From Symsagittifera roscoffensis (lineage: Eukaryota > Xenacoelomorpha > Acoela > Convolutidae), in assembly GCF_963678635.1 (NCBI RefSeq), contig NC_087062.1:9098670-9158669 (forward strand): 60,000 bases of DNA, given 5' to 3'. Shown here in pieces: positions 42,800 to 53,523 of the stretch (position 1 is the stretch's first letter; every line of letters begins with the position of its first letter). Under the pieces are notes generated by a model that made no database searches, had not been told where the DNA came from, and saw nothing but the letters and a program-made list of their open reading frames with translations. Made by a program: the position numbers and the translations under genes.

Positions 42800-42994
42800 A
42801 AAATATCGGCGAGTTTGTAAAGTATCGCAGAAAGCTCCGACAACAATCATGAAAAAAAAAGTTTTAAATTATGAAAAAAAAAATCAGAAATAAAATTTTG
42901 CTTTGGCAGAGGCGGAGAAAATAAGAATGGAAGCTCCGCGTGCTCGAGATTAACAGATTAATTAACCTATTGATGTATGAAACATTATTATTAT

Positions 42995-44172
42995 CCTTGC
43001 CGTAAGCAAGGGTATTGCAATCGGGAACTAGACTTTTTTCCCGTAAATAACTTTTTGAACAGAATGGTCGAAATTAGAAATGGTAAAATTAGGTTCAGTT
43101 CATAACCGATACAAATTTCCTTGCGTCTCCGGCGCACTTGGTCTGGAATTACCGAACACGCTTGGGGCAGCAATGGTCCTGGGTTCGAATCTGACGGAAC
43201 TTGTTTTTTTTAAACGATAAATATTCCGTATCAAAAAAACTGCCGGCGTATTATTTGTCTGCTTATGTTTTGTCGGCTTAGTTGCCATATCGTAGATAGG
43301 TTTTTTGTTCTACGCAAATTAGTGTAGTTGCTTTCAGTTTTTGATTTTTTTTCTGCTGTTTGTAAATTCAATAATCATATTTTATTTTCTTTTGTTTTTT
43401 TTGCTTAAAAAGTTTAGTCTGCTCAAATGACATCGGTTGAATTTTTATCCGCATAGTGTCCTATTTTTAAGTGGTTTCAAGGGAAATGTAATTTCTATGC
43501 GCCCCTCGAAATTGCCCAAATTGCGAAAAATAATTAATAGAAATTCATTACGAGGCCAAACTGTGCCAAACAAAATGCACAGTTTGGCCTCGTAATGTTA
43601 TAGGTTTTCCTGATAACATTTTTTCGGTTTTTTCCGCTTGATAGGTCTTGGCTTAAATCAAATTGGTCTAATGGCCACATATTCCGTCTTCCGATGAGCG
43701 AAAAAAAAATTGTATGCGTGTGTGGCGGGTGTGTTTTGAGGATGACGGGGACTTAATAACTTTTTTGAATTTTTTCGGCTTTTCATATTCCCTTTTCGTC
43801 TTAACAGGTTTCGGGCTATATTATATCGGCTTAGTGTCCCCATATTTTCATATGACGAGCAAATAAAGTTTCATGTGTGTTTGTTTTAAGGGCGAGGTTG
43901 GACTCAATAAATCTTAAGTATTGTTGATTTCTTTTTTCGGCTAAAGGGTTTCTGCTAAGGGGTTTCTGCTAAGGTGTTTGTTTGTTACCACTTTGTTACC
44001 ACTTGGTAAATTTTTTCCGATGCTAATTTTACCTTCTTTTGTCATGGTTTTTTTCAACACTACCTTTATTCTTTTCGATAGATCTAATTTTTTCGACGTT
44101 TGCGATTCTCCGACTGTGGCTTTCTTGTTTTGTATCGCTAGTGGTGCGAAGCTCAGCTTCGCCTCTGTGTTA
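42995..44172 (+). mobile_element. Composite element: 5' module, tRNA head, array, 3' hairpin
   Basis: Begins CCTTGCCGTAAGCAAGG (itself a hairpin), then GTATTGCAATCGGGAACTAG and ACTTTTTTCCCG. The head GGCGCACTTGGTCTGGAATT to CCTGGGTTCGAATCTGAC lies 120 bp on; next GCTTATGTTTTGTCGGCTTA. The body has ~170-bp units (CTAATGGCCACATATTCCG near 43668 and TTAGTGTCCCCATATTTTC near 43831). It ends GGTGCGAAGCTCAGCTTCGC with CTCTGTG (44143-44170). About 1.2 kb, in gene 2 intron 2. Confidence 0.65.
43547..43596. repeat. Perfect 20-bp stem hairpin
   Basis: ATTACGAGGCCAAACTGTGC and its exact reverse complement GCACAGTTTGGCCTCGTAAT are separated by 10 bases. It sits inside the body of the element at 42995-44172. 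Confidence 0.95.
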
Positions 44173-44254
44173 TAACTATTATTTGACTACCTGAAATTGA
44201 CCTGCCTAACGCCATTGGAAGCGCCATATAAAAAGCAAAAACTTTAAATAAATT

Positions 44255-44400
44255 TTCTGTCCCCAGACTTAAACTAAATTATATTAAACGAATCACGACT
44301 GAAAGGGATTTGATGTAACATCTCACTCGATCCCCTAAAATGTGTCTTTGTGGTAAATTGTTTTGCGCAGAACAATTTAAGCTGAGGTTCATAGCGAATT
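44255..44400 (-). repeat. Reversed family F fragment next to exon 3
   Basis: The - strand contains CATCAAATCCCTTTCAGTCG, TGATTCGTTTAATATAA and AGTCTGGGGACAGAAAAT, a degenerate form of the family F middle. It ends about 45 bp before exon 3. Confidence 0.45.
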
Positions 44401-44443
44401 GTTTTCTATTTTCAAGTGTGTTCAGTTGTGTGTGTGTGGTTAG

Positions 44444-44600
44444 GTTGTGATGAAGAGTGCAGAGTATGACGAGTACCTGTTCGACAGCCACATGGAGCTC
44501 TATGACGTCACTCCCCTGGCCCCCTTCACGTGGGCAGGGGTGGTGGAGCAGGCCAAGACACTCAACATACCAGCTCTCTTCCTAGTCAACAGCGACATCG
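44444..44600 (+). CDS. Gene 2 exon 3
   Basis: Residues 67-118 plus one base. Acceptor TGTGTGTGGTTAG| (phase 0), donor GACATCG|gtacgc (phase 1). Reads VVMKSAEYDEYLFDSHMELY, DVTPLAPFTWAGVVEQAKTL and NIPALFLVNSDI. This is the most conserved-looking part: aromatic and hydrophobic residues alternate as in a folded alpha/beta domain, with a hydrophobic beta-like strand at PALFLVNSD. I do not recognise the family. Confidence 0.75.
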
Positions 44601-45455
44601 GTACGCTTTCTTGTACCCCTATCCTATATTTATATTCTTCTTATGCTAATGAACCGCTTTATTATTTTACTTCACCTCATAGCTGTTATACGGGTCTTTT
44701 CCATTATACCTATATTTTTTTCTATAAAGCTTTCATGCGTACCGTGTATACTAAACTATTATATTCTAAAAAATATACATTCTAGAAAGCTTTCCTGCGT
44801 ACCGCGTAAATATCCAATTTGCCAAAACATCAGATTTGTCCGAAAAACCAAAAAGGCTGGCAGCTGTATGATGTTGCATATATAGTTAATGCCAAACTGT
44901 TGGCAATATTTGTGACCTTGGGCAGTTTAATCGGTCAAAAACTATACTTTTAGGTTAAATAGTTTTTCGGAAACCGTTTTTATGTGAGGAAATTAGTAAA
45001 AAGGCGAAATCCGGCGTCAAAATGAGCAGTTTTACGCTAATGAACTTCGTTCAAATTCGTTGACCGAAAAGAGATTGCCAATAGTTTGGGTCTCTTTTTC
45101 CTTCTCCCCCCTACCCTCAGGGATTCGACCCAAAGGGTCCCTCCTTTGTACTATTTTGAGATATATATGTTTGGCTGACTGACCATAAACTTTCTAAGGC
45201 GCCGGCTCTTTTTCCTTTTCCCCCACCTCACACGAGCTTCAATATGTTAGTGTAACGAGTGGTTTTACAAGGTTTTGAAGACCAAATATGTTTATTGCGT
45301 AGCCTTATTAGTCCGCATGTCATTTTTCATAACAATCGGATGATGTTAACAACAATTATTCACTTGTAAAACTTTGCAGTGGGGGGGGGGGGGGGGGGAG
45401 TATGGAAAAAGAGCACAATTTGGCATTAACGATACTTGTGTGTTTAATGTGATAG
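44601..45455. other. Gene 2 intron 3
   Basis: Repeats: AAAGCTTTCMTGCGTACCG occurs twice (near 44728 and 44788), and the CCCAAAGGGTCCCTCC piece at 45129 is shared with 37620-37690. An 18-base G run (45381-45398) follows an acceptor-like CTTTGCAG. No exon called. Confidence 0.45.
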
Positions 45456-45681
45456 GCATTGACAAAAGTGTGAGCTATTCGGTGGGAGGCGGCAGTTCGA
45501 GTGAGGGTCGCAGATTGAGCAGTCCTTTGGGGCGGGGGCGGAGGCGGAGCTGTCACCTCTTCTTCATCCTCTTTATCCCCTCCAGTCTGTCCAGCAGGTG
45601 CTCCTACCTCAAGTCCACCAACAGGAACTACTACGCAGACAATCTGTGGGACAACAACCTCCCCACCTCCTCACAAGCCAG
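45456..45681 (+). CDS. Gene 2 exon 4
   Basis: Residues 119-193 plus two bases. Acceptor AATGTGATAG| takes the phase-1 base of exon 3; donor AAGCCAG|gtcaca leaves phase 2, which fits exon 5. Reads IDKSVSYSVGGGSSSEGRRL, a basic Arg/Gly run, a hydrophobic CHLFFILFIPSSL, then YLKSTNRNYYADNLWDNNLP. The hydrophobic stretch coincides with a strong pyrimidine tract ending CCCCTCCAG, so a small intron could be hidden here, although I found no phase-compatible donor. The ends are better supported than the middle. Confidence 0.6.
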
Positions 45682-45889
45682 GTCACATCAAGTCACTGCA
45701 AGTCACAACACACCCCACCCCTCCCCATTCCAGCCACGTATTAATAGACTATCTCCCAGTTGTTTCTCAAAAAACACATGGTTTCAAAACCAGCACTCCC
45801 ATATTTACAGAAAGCAGTAGCGTATGGAAGCAAAAAGTGATGGCCATGATTAGGGGGACGGGGTTAGTGATAGCACAGTTTTCTCACAA

Positions 45890-46255
45890 CAATGAAAGCA
45901 AAGCTTGTTGTTCTGACAACTGAAAAAGAGGAAGAACTTTGTGTTCGGGTGTTTAAGTTTTTTCTTTTTTTTTGTTTTCCACGCGAAATTAGGCACCACA
46001 AATAATCATCGGACTGGGCTGAGTAATATGCCATATTGAAGCCATTTCAGTCGTGATTTGAGTTTTGTTTCCTTTTTTATTCAATATTTTACTTTGAAGA
46101 CAGTTGTTGTCGATTATGCCTAATTTACTAACTTTTTACGACTGTGTATTGTTTTCCTATGACATTATCCACAAAAAACGTCACTGATTTGAAGAACTTT
46201 TATTTGCAGTTTTTATGAATATGGTCGGAACATGATGTGCTACTTGCAAAGCAAC
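45890..46255 (+). repeat. Dispersed repeat family F copy
   Basis: GAACTTTGTGTTCGGGTGTT, GAAATTAGGCACCACAAATA, GCCATTTCAGTCGTGATTTG, GATTATGCCTAATTTAC and CAACCGGCTATCCTGG appear in family order. Confidence 0.65.
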
Positions 46256-47564
46256 CGGCTATCCTGGCTACTATAGAAGATGGAGCGTGGTATCACTTTG
46301 AAGAATTTGCAGTCGTTTATTGGGTTCCAAAACGAAACAAAGTAACATGAGAAAAACTGGTCAAAATATTTACGTATTATAGTTTAATATAACAGGGCGA
46401 AATCTCTTTAAGATTACAGGGCGACTCTAACCTCAATGACTCAACCACCTCACCAACCAAAGGGTTTCCCTTTGGCATTTTTTATGACATCCATTTTTGG
46501 CTGACGAAACCTGAAGTTTTTTTAAGTAGCCAAAAAGCGGCATTTTGACCTGTTTTTTTTTCAAGAAATTTGAATGCGGCGCTAAATAAGGGTCTTTATA
46601 GTGTTCTGAGAGCAAAAATCATTAGGGAGCGAAAAATGCTCGCAAAATCAATTTGGTCGACCTAAAAAAAGGTCGAAAAAAATTTCAAATTTTTGAAAAA
46701 ATACGCCCCCTTTTCGAGAAAATCCTAGATCCGCCCCTGACACGGAACCTTAGGGGGTGGAACATCAATGATTACCCTGATACTTGATACTACGAATGCC
46801 CCAGTATTGTTCTTAATTTATTTCTCCTCTATTTAATCAATATTCCGAGCTCCCTTGAAACACCGAAAAATATGAAATTCTTTAAACAGTTCGAGCAGAT
46901 TTTCAGGAAGAATATCAAAAACCTTATTTTTTTTTGCTAGAGATGTAACCGTATTTGCTTTTGCCGGAGTTCCGGAACCGGAAATTCCGGAAATTTTAAC
47001 TTCCGAATTCAGGATTCCGGAACAGGATTGCGGAATCGCTTATGGTGTCGATGAGTAACTGCATAATGTATATAATTACGTTGGCTAGCCGTGATTCATT
47101 GTGCTTTGTGCATCATCGTCATTTCCGCTAAACCTCATAGATTTACTGCTGAGCCATAGGAAAAATTGGATTTGCTCCATGATAACATTCGACTTTTGAT
47201 TCAATAAGTCAAGTTTTTTTTTTGAAAGAGATAGCAAAACTGTTCACGAAAATCCGGAATTTTCCGGTGTTTTTAACGGATTTTGAAATCGGATTTAACT
47301 ATGTAGTTTGCTGGAACTCAGAATTTTGAAAGCGATTGCAAAGTTTTTTCATCTCAGTGTTGGTAAAAAAAACTATACACACTCAGCGTGTCTTAAAAAA
47401 AATATTTTCAAGGTTTGTTCTGAGTTCAACTTTACTCACACGACATCCAGTGTAAGCCCCCCCCACCCCCTATACCCCTATTTACTTTAAATTTTGAGGC
47501 ATGAGTATTGAAGACTCCCCGCATAAAATAATTTTTTGATAAAATTTTTACTTTTTATTTGCAG
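46256..47564. other. Rest of gene 2 intron 4
   Basis: Contains ACCAAAGGGTTTCCCTTTGG near 46456 (a palindromic relative of the repeat at 37620) and a cluster of CCGGAA motifs at 46962-47040 with two more near 47255. No exon seen. Confidence 0.4.
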
Positions 47565-47989
47565 GAGGTACAAACAGATGCAGCTGAAACTGCTGCCATT
47601 CATCGAAGAGTACGACGTGGAGACGCTTCAGTTCACAGACATCCCCATGTTCGAAAAGTACCACAAACTACTCAGACAGTTCAACTACAAGTGGAGACTG
47701 CAGTACCAACAGCAGAGCAGCATCTCCATTTCAGCCCCCACCCACTCTCTTCTTCACACTTCCTTGTCAGCCTCAGTCTCCCAGCAGACCAACCCCTCCC
47801 AGGCCCATTCACATAACACTAGTAATAACACAGGGGAAGAGGGCGAGGGGGGTGCGGGGGAAGAGGAGTCCCCCCGGTTGAACGGGGCCAAGGGGGAGAA
47901 GACAGGAATGAGCGGTGTGGGACACATTAGCAGTCGTGTGATGGAACCGGTGACGATTGAGATCCAAGGCGATCGCTGCTCAGTTGGAG
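47565..47989 (+). CDS. Gene 2 exon 5
   Basis: Residues 194-335 plus one base. Acceptor TTTTATTTGCAG|; its first base completes the phase-2 codon of exon 4. The first 45 residues look like a folded helical segment: RYKQMQLKLLPFIEEYDVET, LQFTDIPMFEKYHKLLRQFN, YKWRLQYQQQ. The rest is a Ser/Thr/Gln/His-rich and then Gly/Glu-rich linker, followed by VTIEIQGDRCSVGG. Donor GTTGGAG|gtacga, phase 1. The ordered block joined to exon 4 is the best query for a family search. Confidence 0.8.
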
Positions 47990-48479
47990 GTACGATTAAG
48001 ATCGCCGTATCTGTTTGTTCATAAAATAATTCAAAATCTAGATCCGATAGACTGGTTACGAAACCGAGAAAAAATACTGCGTGTTTTAAGGCGACGCCTT
48101 GAATGTGCCGACTGCCCTTTAATGTCTGCTGTAGTGTTTGACTTTTAAAAATATTGAAAGTTTCTCAATTTTTTTTTTTGAAAATCATCCAACTACACAC
48201 TATTACATGTACAAATTGATACTTTAACAAATAGTAGCGTTTTAATAAGAATCACTGCTCGTATCAGAGCGAAGCGTTGATTGTTTTGACTACCGTTTAA
48301 AGTCAATGAAATACTTTTTTGTAAAAATTAACAATTTTCGCTTCGATTTTCTTCTTTATATTATCTTCCCTCACGTTATGTAAAGAAGGTATTTTTCAAA
48401 CCCCTATACTGTCACAAAAATGATTCCAAGTAATTTATTTTTTTGTTAGAATATGAGCTCAGGACACCAGTAACTTTCA

Positions 48480-48680
48480 GATGAGTATAGCTCCAAGAGC
48501 AAGTATCTTGTTATTGGGAACTAGACTTTTTCCCGTAAAATTTTCTTATAAATCTGTAAAATTGTGAACTTTAATATTGAATTTTAAAAACTTCCGGGAT
48601 CCTTCGTTTTTGGCTTAGAGATAACGCCGTCTCTTTTGCAGCCTAAATTCTTGGTTTCAAGCTTAGTTTCATTTCAAGTT
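48480..48680 (+). mobile_element. Degenerate family B tRNA-headed element
   Basis: The 5' module AAGTATCTTGTTATTGGGAA, CTAGACTTTTTCCCGTAAAA is clear. About 100 bp on, GGCTTAGAGATAACGCCGTC to TTCTTGGTTTCAAGCTTAG resembles a decayed head. The body may run to a hairpin-like GGGGCTTTGCTGCGATGCC near 49788. Confidence 0.4.
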
Positions 48681-50812
48681 TCATGTTCTTTGTTGTTTCA
48701 GGGGGAACTTAAAACTTTCAAAATTTTTATATAAAGTAAATTACTTTTCGGCTCAACTGGGATTGCTCAAAGATTGTCAGCTTTGTTTCCGTTTCGTAAA
48801 TTTTGCTCCCTTGCTAATTTAAATTTCAAATATTGGCCAGGAATGAACTTTAATCGAGAGATACTAAATAATTGGTAGACCTAGTTTTCCTTTTTTTTCT
48901 GTTTATGAAGTTTTAAGTTTGTTATGTTTCTTGTATGGCAAATGGAATTTTAAATAATTCGTAAAAATGGCTTGTTAAAAAATTGAAATTGGTATAGAGA
49001 AAAAAAAACTACCCGGAGCACAAATAATCTGTCATTTTCTTTGGAACAACAACTAGCATATGCTTCAATTCAATTTGGAACGATTTTGGAGTTGGATTAA
49101 ATCTCTGCTTACGCGTGAATAGCTCGAAATATGTCGAGTTTCAATTCTCCCAAATAAGTCAAATTGGCAATTTTCAAAACCTCAACTTTGCAAAAACAGT
49201 CATTTTGACAATCACAGTTGATCGCACTGTTGACAAATAGAGAAACAAATACGTCCCAGAAAATGTTTGTTTGCGTTTTCCTCCCAGTCAAATAGTTTAA
49301 ATAACACAATTCTTCAGACCCGTTTTTCTCGAATTTGAGGGAACTTCTTTGAAATACATTTTTAGAAGCGAATGACGGCAGAAAAGGCTCCAGTTTGATA
49401 CCACACTTGATCATGTGCGAGTTTGCTTTGAGGTATCTGAACAGGCGTTATAAAAACTCGCTTCTCACTTTTCGGAACAAAAAGCCAAATGATTGTTCCA
49501 AGTTTCAAAAAAGGATGGAATATGTATGCTCGTTGTGGTTTTTTCTTCAGAAAAATTTTTTGTACCTCAAAGTTTTTTATACCTCAGAAACAAGTCCAAT
49601 TTGATATGAGGCAAAGTACCTAAAACTAATAATTCGTTGCTACGTGGCATTTAAATAGATCACTTTAAGCTTTAGGTAGCGTGTGATTTTCAGAAAAATA
49701 TTCGTCTGAATTTTTTTGGATTTTAAATTACTTTAAATTATTTTTAAACTTTTAAATTCTTTTGATCGTAAAACACTGTCGGAACATGGGGCTTTGCTGC
49801 GATGCCAGCATTCTTATTTATTTCAAAATTTAATCTTTTCAATTATTAACAGCACTAAACTTGACATTCTATCGGTCTGGTCGAACCAAAGTTTGTTTTG
49901 TTGGTTGCAAAAAACTATCGCCGGCTTGAAAGTTTCTGTTTGTTATTATGATTTCGATCCCTCATTTCCCTGACTTTTGGTATGAATTAAGCCCAAATTT
50001 CAAAGGGTGACATTGTTATAATTCGCAAACTATCCAGCGAGACTTTCCCAGGGGTTGATGTAGTTTGAAAATACATGCAATTAGATTAGTCAGATTAGTT
50101 TGTGTGTCAGAGTTGGAAGTCAATCAAATGCCTGGGAAGTTTCCTCCGATCCAATGAATTTTGATGTTCTTTTGATTGCCACTTTCCCTCTAGATTTAAT
50201 CAGGCATCAGAAAATAGGGGTTTGAGTTGGGGTTGAAATAAATGAGCTACAAATTAGCTACTATTTTATCAAATGAGCTGCAAATGAGCTACTATTTTAT
50301 CATCCTGTGATTTTTTTGGAACTATCTGTTTTTCAAGTTTAATTTGTTATGTAAAAGAGAGATTCGTATGAAACAAGAGGTGAGTATCATGTGGGCAGGA
50401 GAAGAAGGGAGTTTTGATACTTTCGTACTTTTTTATGGCATCCATTTGGAATTTGGAGAGCGCGCGCCGAAAACGCGAAAAAAAACGTCGCTAAAATTTT
50501 CAAAATTCGCAGATTTTGTTGACCTGTTGGTAGATTTCTACAAAGTCAACAAGCAAATTGTTAACATTTGGACCTCAATAACAGAGCTTCAACCAAAGAT
50601 TTTTTATTCAAGATTTGAAACTTATGTTAAACAATTTTACAGTCAATCGATCGAAATTACATGTTGTAAAACAAAAAAATGTGAAAAAAAAATTTGGCGG
50701 AGAGGTGTAGAAGTCCGCCACTCCTTTCCCTAAATTTGCCCCTCTGTTCTATTAAATCACTGTTTACTTTTGCGGTATGCAGGTTTATTAATAGTCAGAA
50801 ACCAAAGTCAGA
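48681..50812. other. Gene 2 intron 5, middle part
   Basis: AT-rich. Scattered similarity to family G (GGAACGATTTTGGAGTTGGA and TGCTTACGCGTGAATAG near 49077-49124; TAGATCACTTTAAGCTTTAG near 49657). A CAAATGAGCTACTATTTTAT-type unit is repeated near 50248-50302. No exon seen. Confidence 0.35.
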
Positions 50813-50867
50813 AACACACACACACATCACACACACACACGCACACACACTTAAACACAGACACACA

Positions 50868-50903
<36 letters not shown>
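50813..50903 (+). repeat. CA microsatellite, interrupted
   Basis: About 90 bp of ACAC repeats with imperfect units (ATCACACAC, GCACACACAC, TTAAACACAG), followed by a short TATA tract. Confidence 0.95.
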
Positions 50904-51514
50904 CTATATATATCTACTTTAAATTTTTGACAAAAAATGCTTCTCTGCTTCGAAATTTTCTACCCAAAGCGTTTTGATAAATCAAGACAAAGCCCTATTT
51001 GGTTGTTATAATTTCAGTTTACACAGTAATAGTGCAAGTTTTTTTACAGCAAAAACTGATGCCTATGTCTCTTGTTTATGATTAAATCAATTTTTTCTTT
51101 TTATGTCGATTTCAATCAAAACTAGAGATAGTTCAATTCTGTTCAATCTGTACGAACTATTTTTGTCAGCACCTGTAAAAAAAATTTGGTAATATGATTT
51201 TCTTAGAATACTTTTCGATTTCATTTTTTAAAATCTTTTGCAAAAGAAGACTCCAGAAAACTCTCAGAGAGTCGAAAGTGTTCACAAATTGAATTACTGT
51301 TGTTTTCACCTTCTGTCAAATTTTTGAAGCTTCAAAAAATGAGTTTTCATATTATCTGTTTCTTGGGTAGCTTATTCGCCAAAAAAGGTACCAGTTTTTT
51401 TTTATTTTTTATTTCGAATCTTCAGCCACCACTGCGACTATTCAACTAGATGGTAATGTTAACTGAGACAACTCTTCTTCCGCCAGTGAAAGTTTTGAAC
51501 TTAACGTTTGACCT
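50904..51514. other. Gene 2 intron 5, AT-rich stretch
   Basis: No repeat or exon recognised. Confidence 0.35.
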
Positions 51515-51960
51515 TTGAAAGTGGGGAGGAACTTTGTCTTCGGGTGTTTTGGTTTTTTAATTTTTTTCTAGGAAATCAGGTACCACAAATAATAATTGAA
51601 ATATGTCCAGCGATATATCATAGTTAAAGTTTTTAGTCGTGACTCGATCGACGCAAAGTACTACTTAAAAAGTGTTCTTCATTATCGAGAAAACCAGTTC
51701 GAAATTTTAATTTTTACTCTACATGAAATCGATCAAGCAGACGTGTAATAGGTTTACGATAGTCGGCTTATACTTCAAGTTAAGCTGTGAAAAATAAGTT
51801 TTACTCAAAAAACTAGTTCTGAAGTTTTTTGGGCTTTTTAGGAACAAAAAATTCTAAAAACATCAAATTATTTTCTGCAAAAATTGAAAAAAATTTAAGA
51901 ATTTTTTTCAATGTTTTTATTTTACTTCCAAAAAAAATTCAAGAGAAATTCGGCTCGAAT
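51515..51960 (+). repeat. Dispersed repeat family F copy
   Basis: GGAGGAACTTTGTCTTCGGG, AATCAGGTACCACAAATAAT, GTCCAGCGATATATCATAGT and TTATCGAGAAAACCAGTTCG in family order. Confidence 0.65.
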
Positions 51961-52079
51961 ATCAATTATTTACTACTTTTATTGAATAAAATTTAAGATC
52001 TAGGTTTTTTTGGTTCAGATCTTTGCAACACATATTTCAACAAAAAACGACTTCTTTTAAATTTTTGTTCCGAATTTTG

Positions 52080-52588
52080 TAACGAAAGTAACGAATAATT
52101 GTGCTCGTGTGGGTTTTTTTTTTCAGAGAAATTTCGACTTTTTAGCTAGCCATTTTGACAAGATTTTTAAAGTATCATTCAAAAGGTATTGTTGTCCTGA
52201 GCTGAAGTTTGAAAAAAAAATTTACCAAGGGATGTTTTTCGTAAAGTTATAGGGGTTTAAATATTTCCATTTTTGGCAATTTTGGGACAATTAACGCGCG
52301 ATGTATTTTGCGCTATTAACGCGCAAGCGAAGATTTAATCTGTCTTAGAAATCGTTCCAAATTAATTGAATGAAGTTTATTTGCCATTATTAATTTGTTA
52401 CTAGGAGCGAAATCTATCACTTTCTACTTTATATGGCGAGTGGGGGATGATTTTTGCAAAAATCTCAAATGAAAAAAATAAACATTTTATTTTTCTTACT
52501 TATAATTTTTCACGCTATTACTGCTCCTTAGACCTTAAAAGGCAGTCAGAACTTTCAGGGCTTTGCCCTGACACGAGCAGTCTTGTCA
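52080..52588 (+). repeat. Family G repeat with 3' hairpin, copy 2
   Basis: Parallels 34362-34868 throughout: ATTTCGACTTTTTAGCTAGC, GGTATTGTTGTCCTGAGCTG, ACAATTAACGCGCGATGTAT, GCGCTATTAACGCGCAAGCG, AGGAGCGAAATCTATCACTT and the terminal hairpin CAGGGCTTTGCCCTG with ACACGAGCAGTCTTG. Confidence 0.75.
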
Positions 52589-52599
52589 TATTTTGAGGT

Positions 52600-52985
52600 C
52601 GGAAACTTTTACAGCGACTAGATATCCTAGTTCAAATTCAAATTTGGGACTACTGCTGCCAATTTAGAATAAATAGAAAGCGCGTAAATTTTCAATTTTT
52701 CATTAGCGCCTAGCAAATACAGCTAATGAATTCACTGCAGAAGTTGCAGCAAATATGCGAAATCAGGGATCGTATCTAGATGTTCTCACGGGGAAGGGGG
52801 TTCAAATATATCGCTTCGTACTTTACATTGGGGGAACATTTTCAAAAAAGAGGAAAACTCTAGTATTTGCAGCATTATTTTTTTCTGATAACGTTGTTGA
52901 ATTTCAAACTTGAGCTTTCTTCAAACACCCTAAATGATATTCAGAACTTTCAGGGCTTCCCTTTTATACGAGATGTCTTGTTTCA
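52600..52985 (+). repeat. Family G-related repeat, truncated
   Basis: Ends CAGAACTTTCAGGGCTTCCC, TTTTATACGAGATGTCTTG, a decayed form of the family G hairpin end. It follows copy 2 directly in the same orientation. Confidence 0.5.
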
Positions 52986-53236
52986 GTATAGCATGGTTTT
53001 TTCTGCGTGGTTAATTTTTGCGAAACTCGAATAACATGCTTTTTCATAAATGTTTTCTTTTGCAAAGGGACTGTTTTCTTTTTGGCAACTACCCTTTTTC
53101 TGCATCGCATGTGAAGCGACGGTCATCTTTGTCTCTGTGTACATTTCGATTGGCTATAACTGTGAACTTTTAATTTAAATTACATTTTTTTCAGCGTGTA
53201 ATTGACCTTAAGTGATGTTTTGTGTGGTATGTTTAG

Positions 53237-53523
53237 GCGATGACAGTGAGTTATCAGCAGTGAATGGGGGAGGGGGACGCAGGAGTGAGATGAGCCCTCC
53301 TAGAAGCAAGGAAGGTGGGGAAGGGGGAGGGGGAGGGGTGCTGACTACTGCTGGCCATACTAGTGGACATTCCACGAATAACTACAGCAGCACTACTGGC
53401 AGAAGCAGTTGCCAGCAGCAGCAGCAGCGGGAGGATCTTCTGAGTGCCAACGACAATGCACTGGAGGAGCACGAGAGGAGTTCACCCACTGACATGACCA
53501 ACACTCTCAGTGACCACGAGAAG
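53237..53523 (+). CDS. Gene 2 exon 6: low-complexity segment
   Basis: Residues 336-431. Acceptor GTATGTTTAG| leaves two bases, matching exon 5 phase 1; donor CACGAGAAG|gtaact is phase 0. Gly/Ser rich, then a Gln run, then Glu/Asp rich (ALEEHERSSPTDMTNTLSD). It looks disordered. The gene must continue beyond this exon; no later exon is seen before the retrotransposon or the window end. Confidence 0.75.

Noticed and set aside
50344-50733. 129-codon open frame in gene 2 intron 5
   Set aside because: Lys/Phe/Ile-rich translation of AT-rich DNA, no domain, no phase-compatible splice sites.
35466-53523. Gene 2 as SZT2 or DEPDC5 orthologue
   Set aside because: Considered because of length and low-complexity linkers, but the ordered blocks match neither in motif order; left unnamed.
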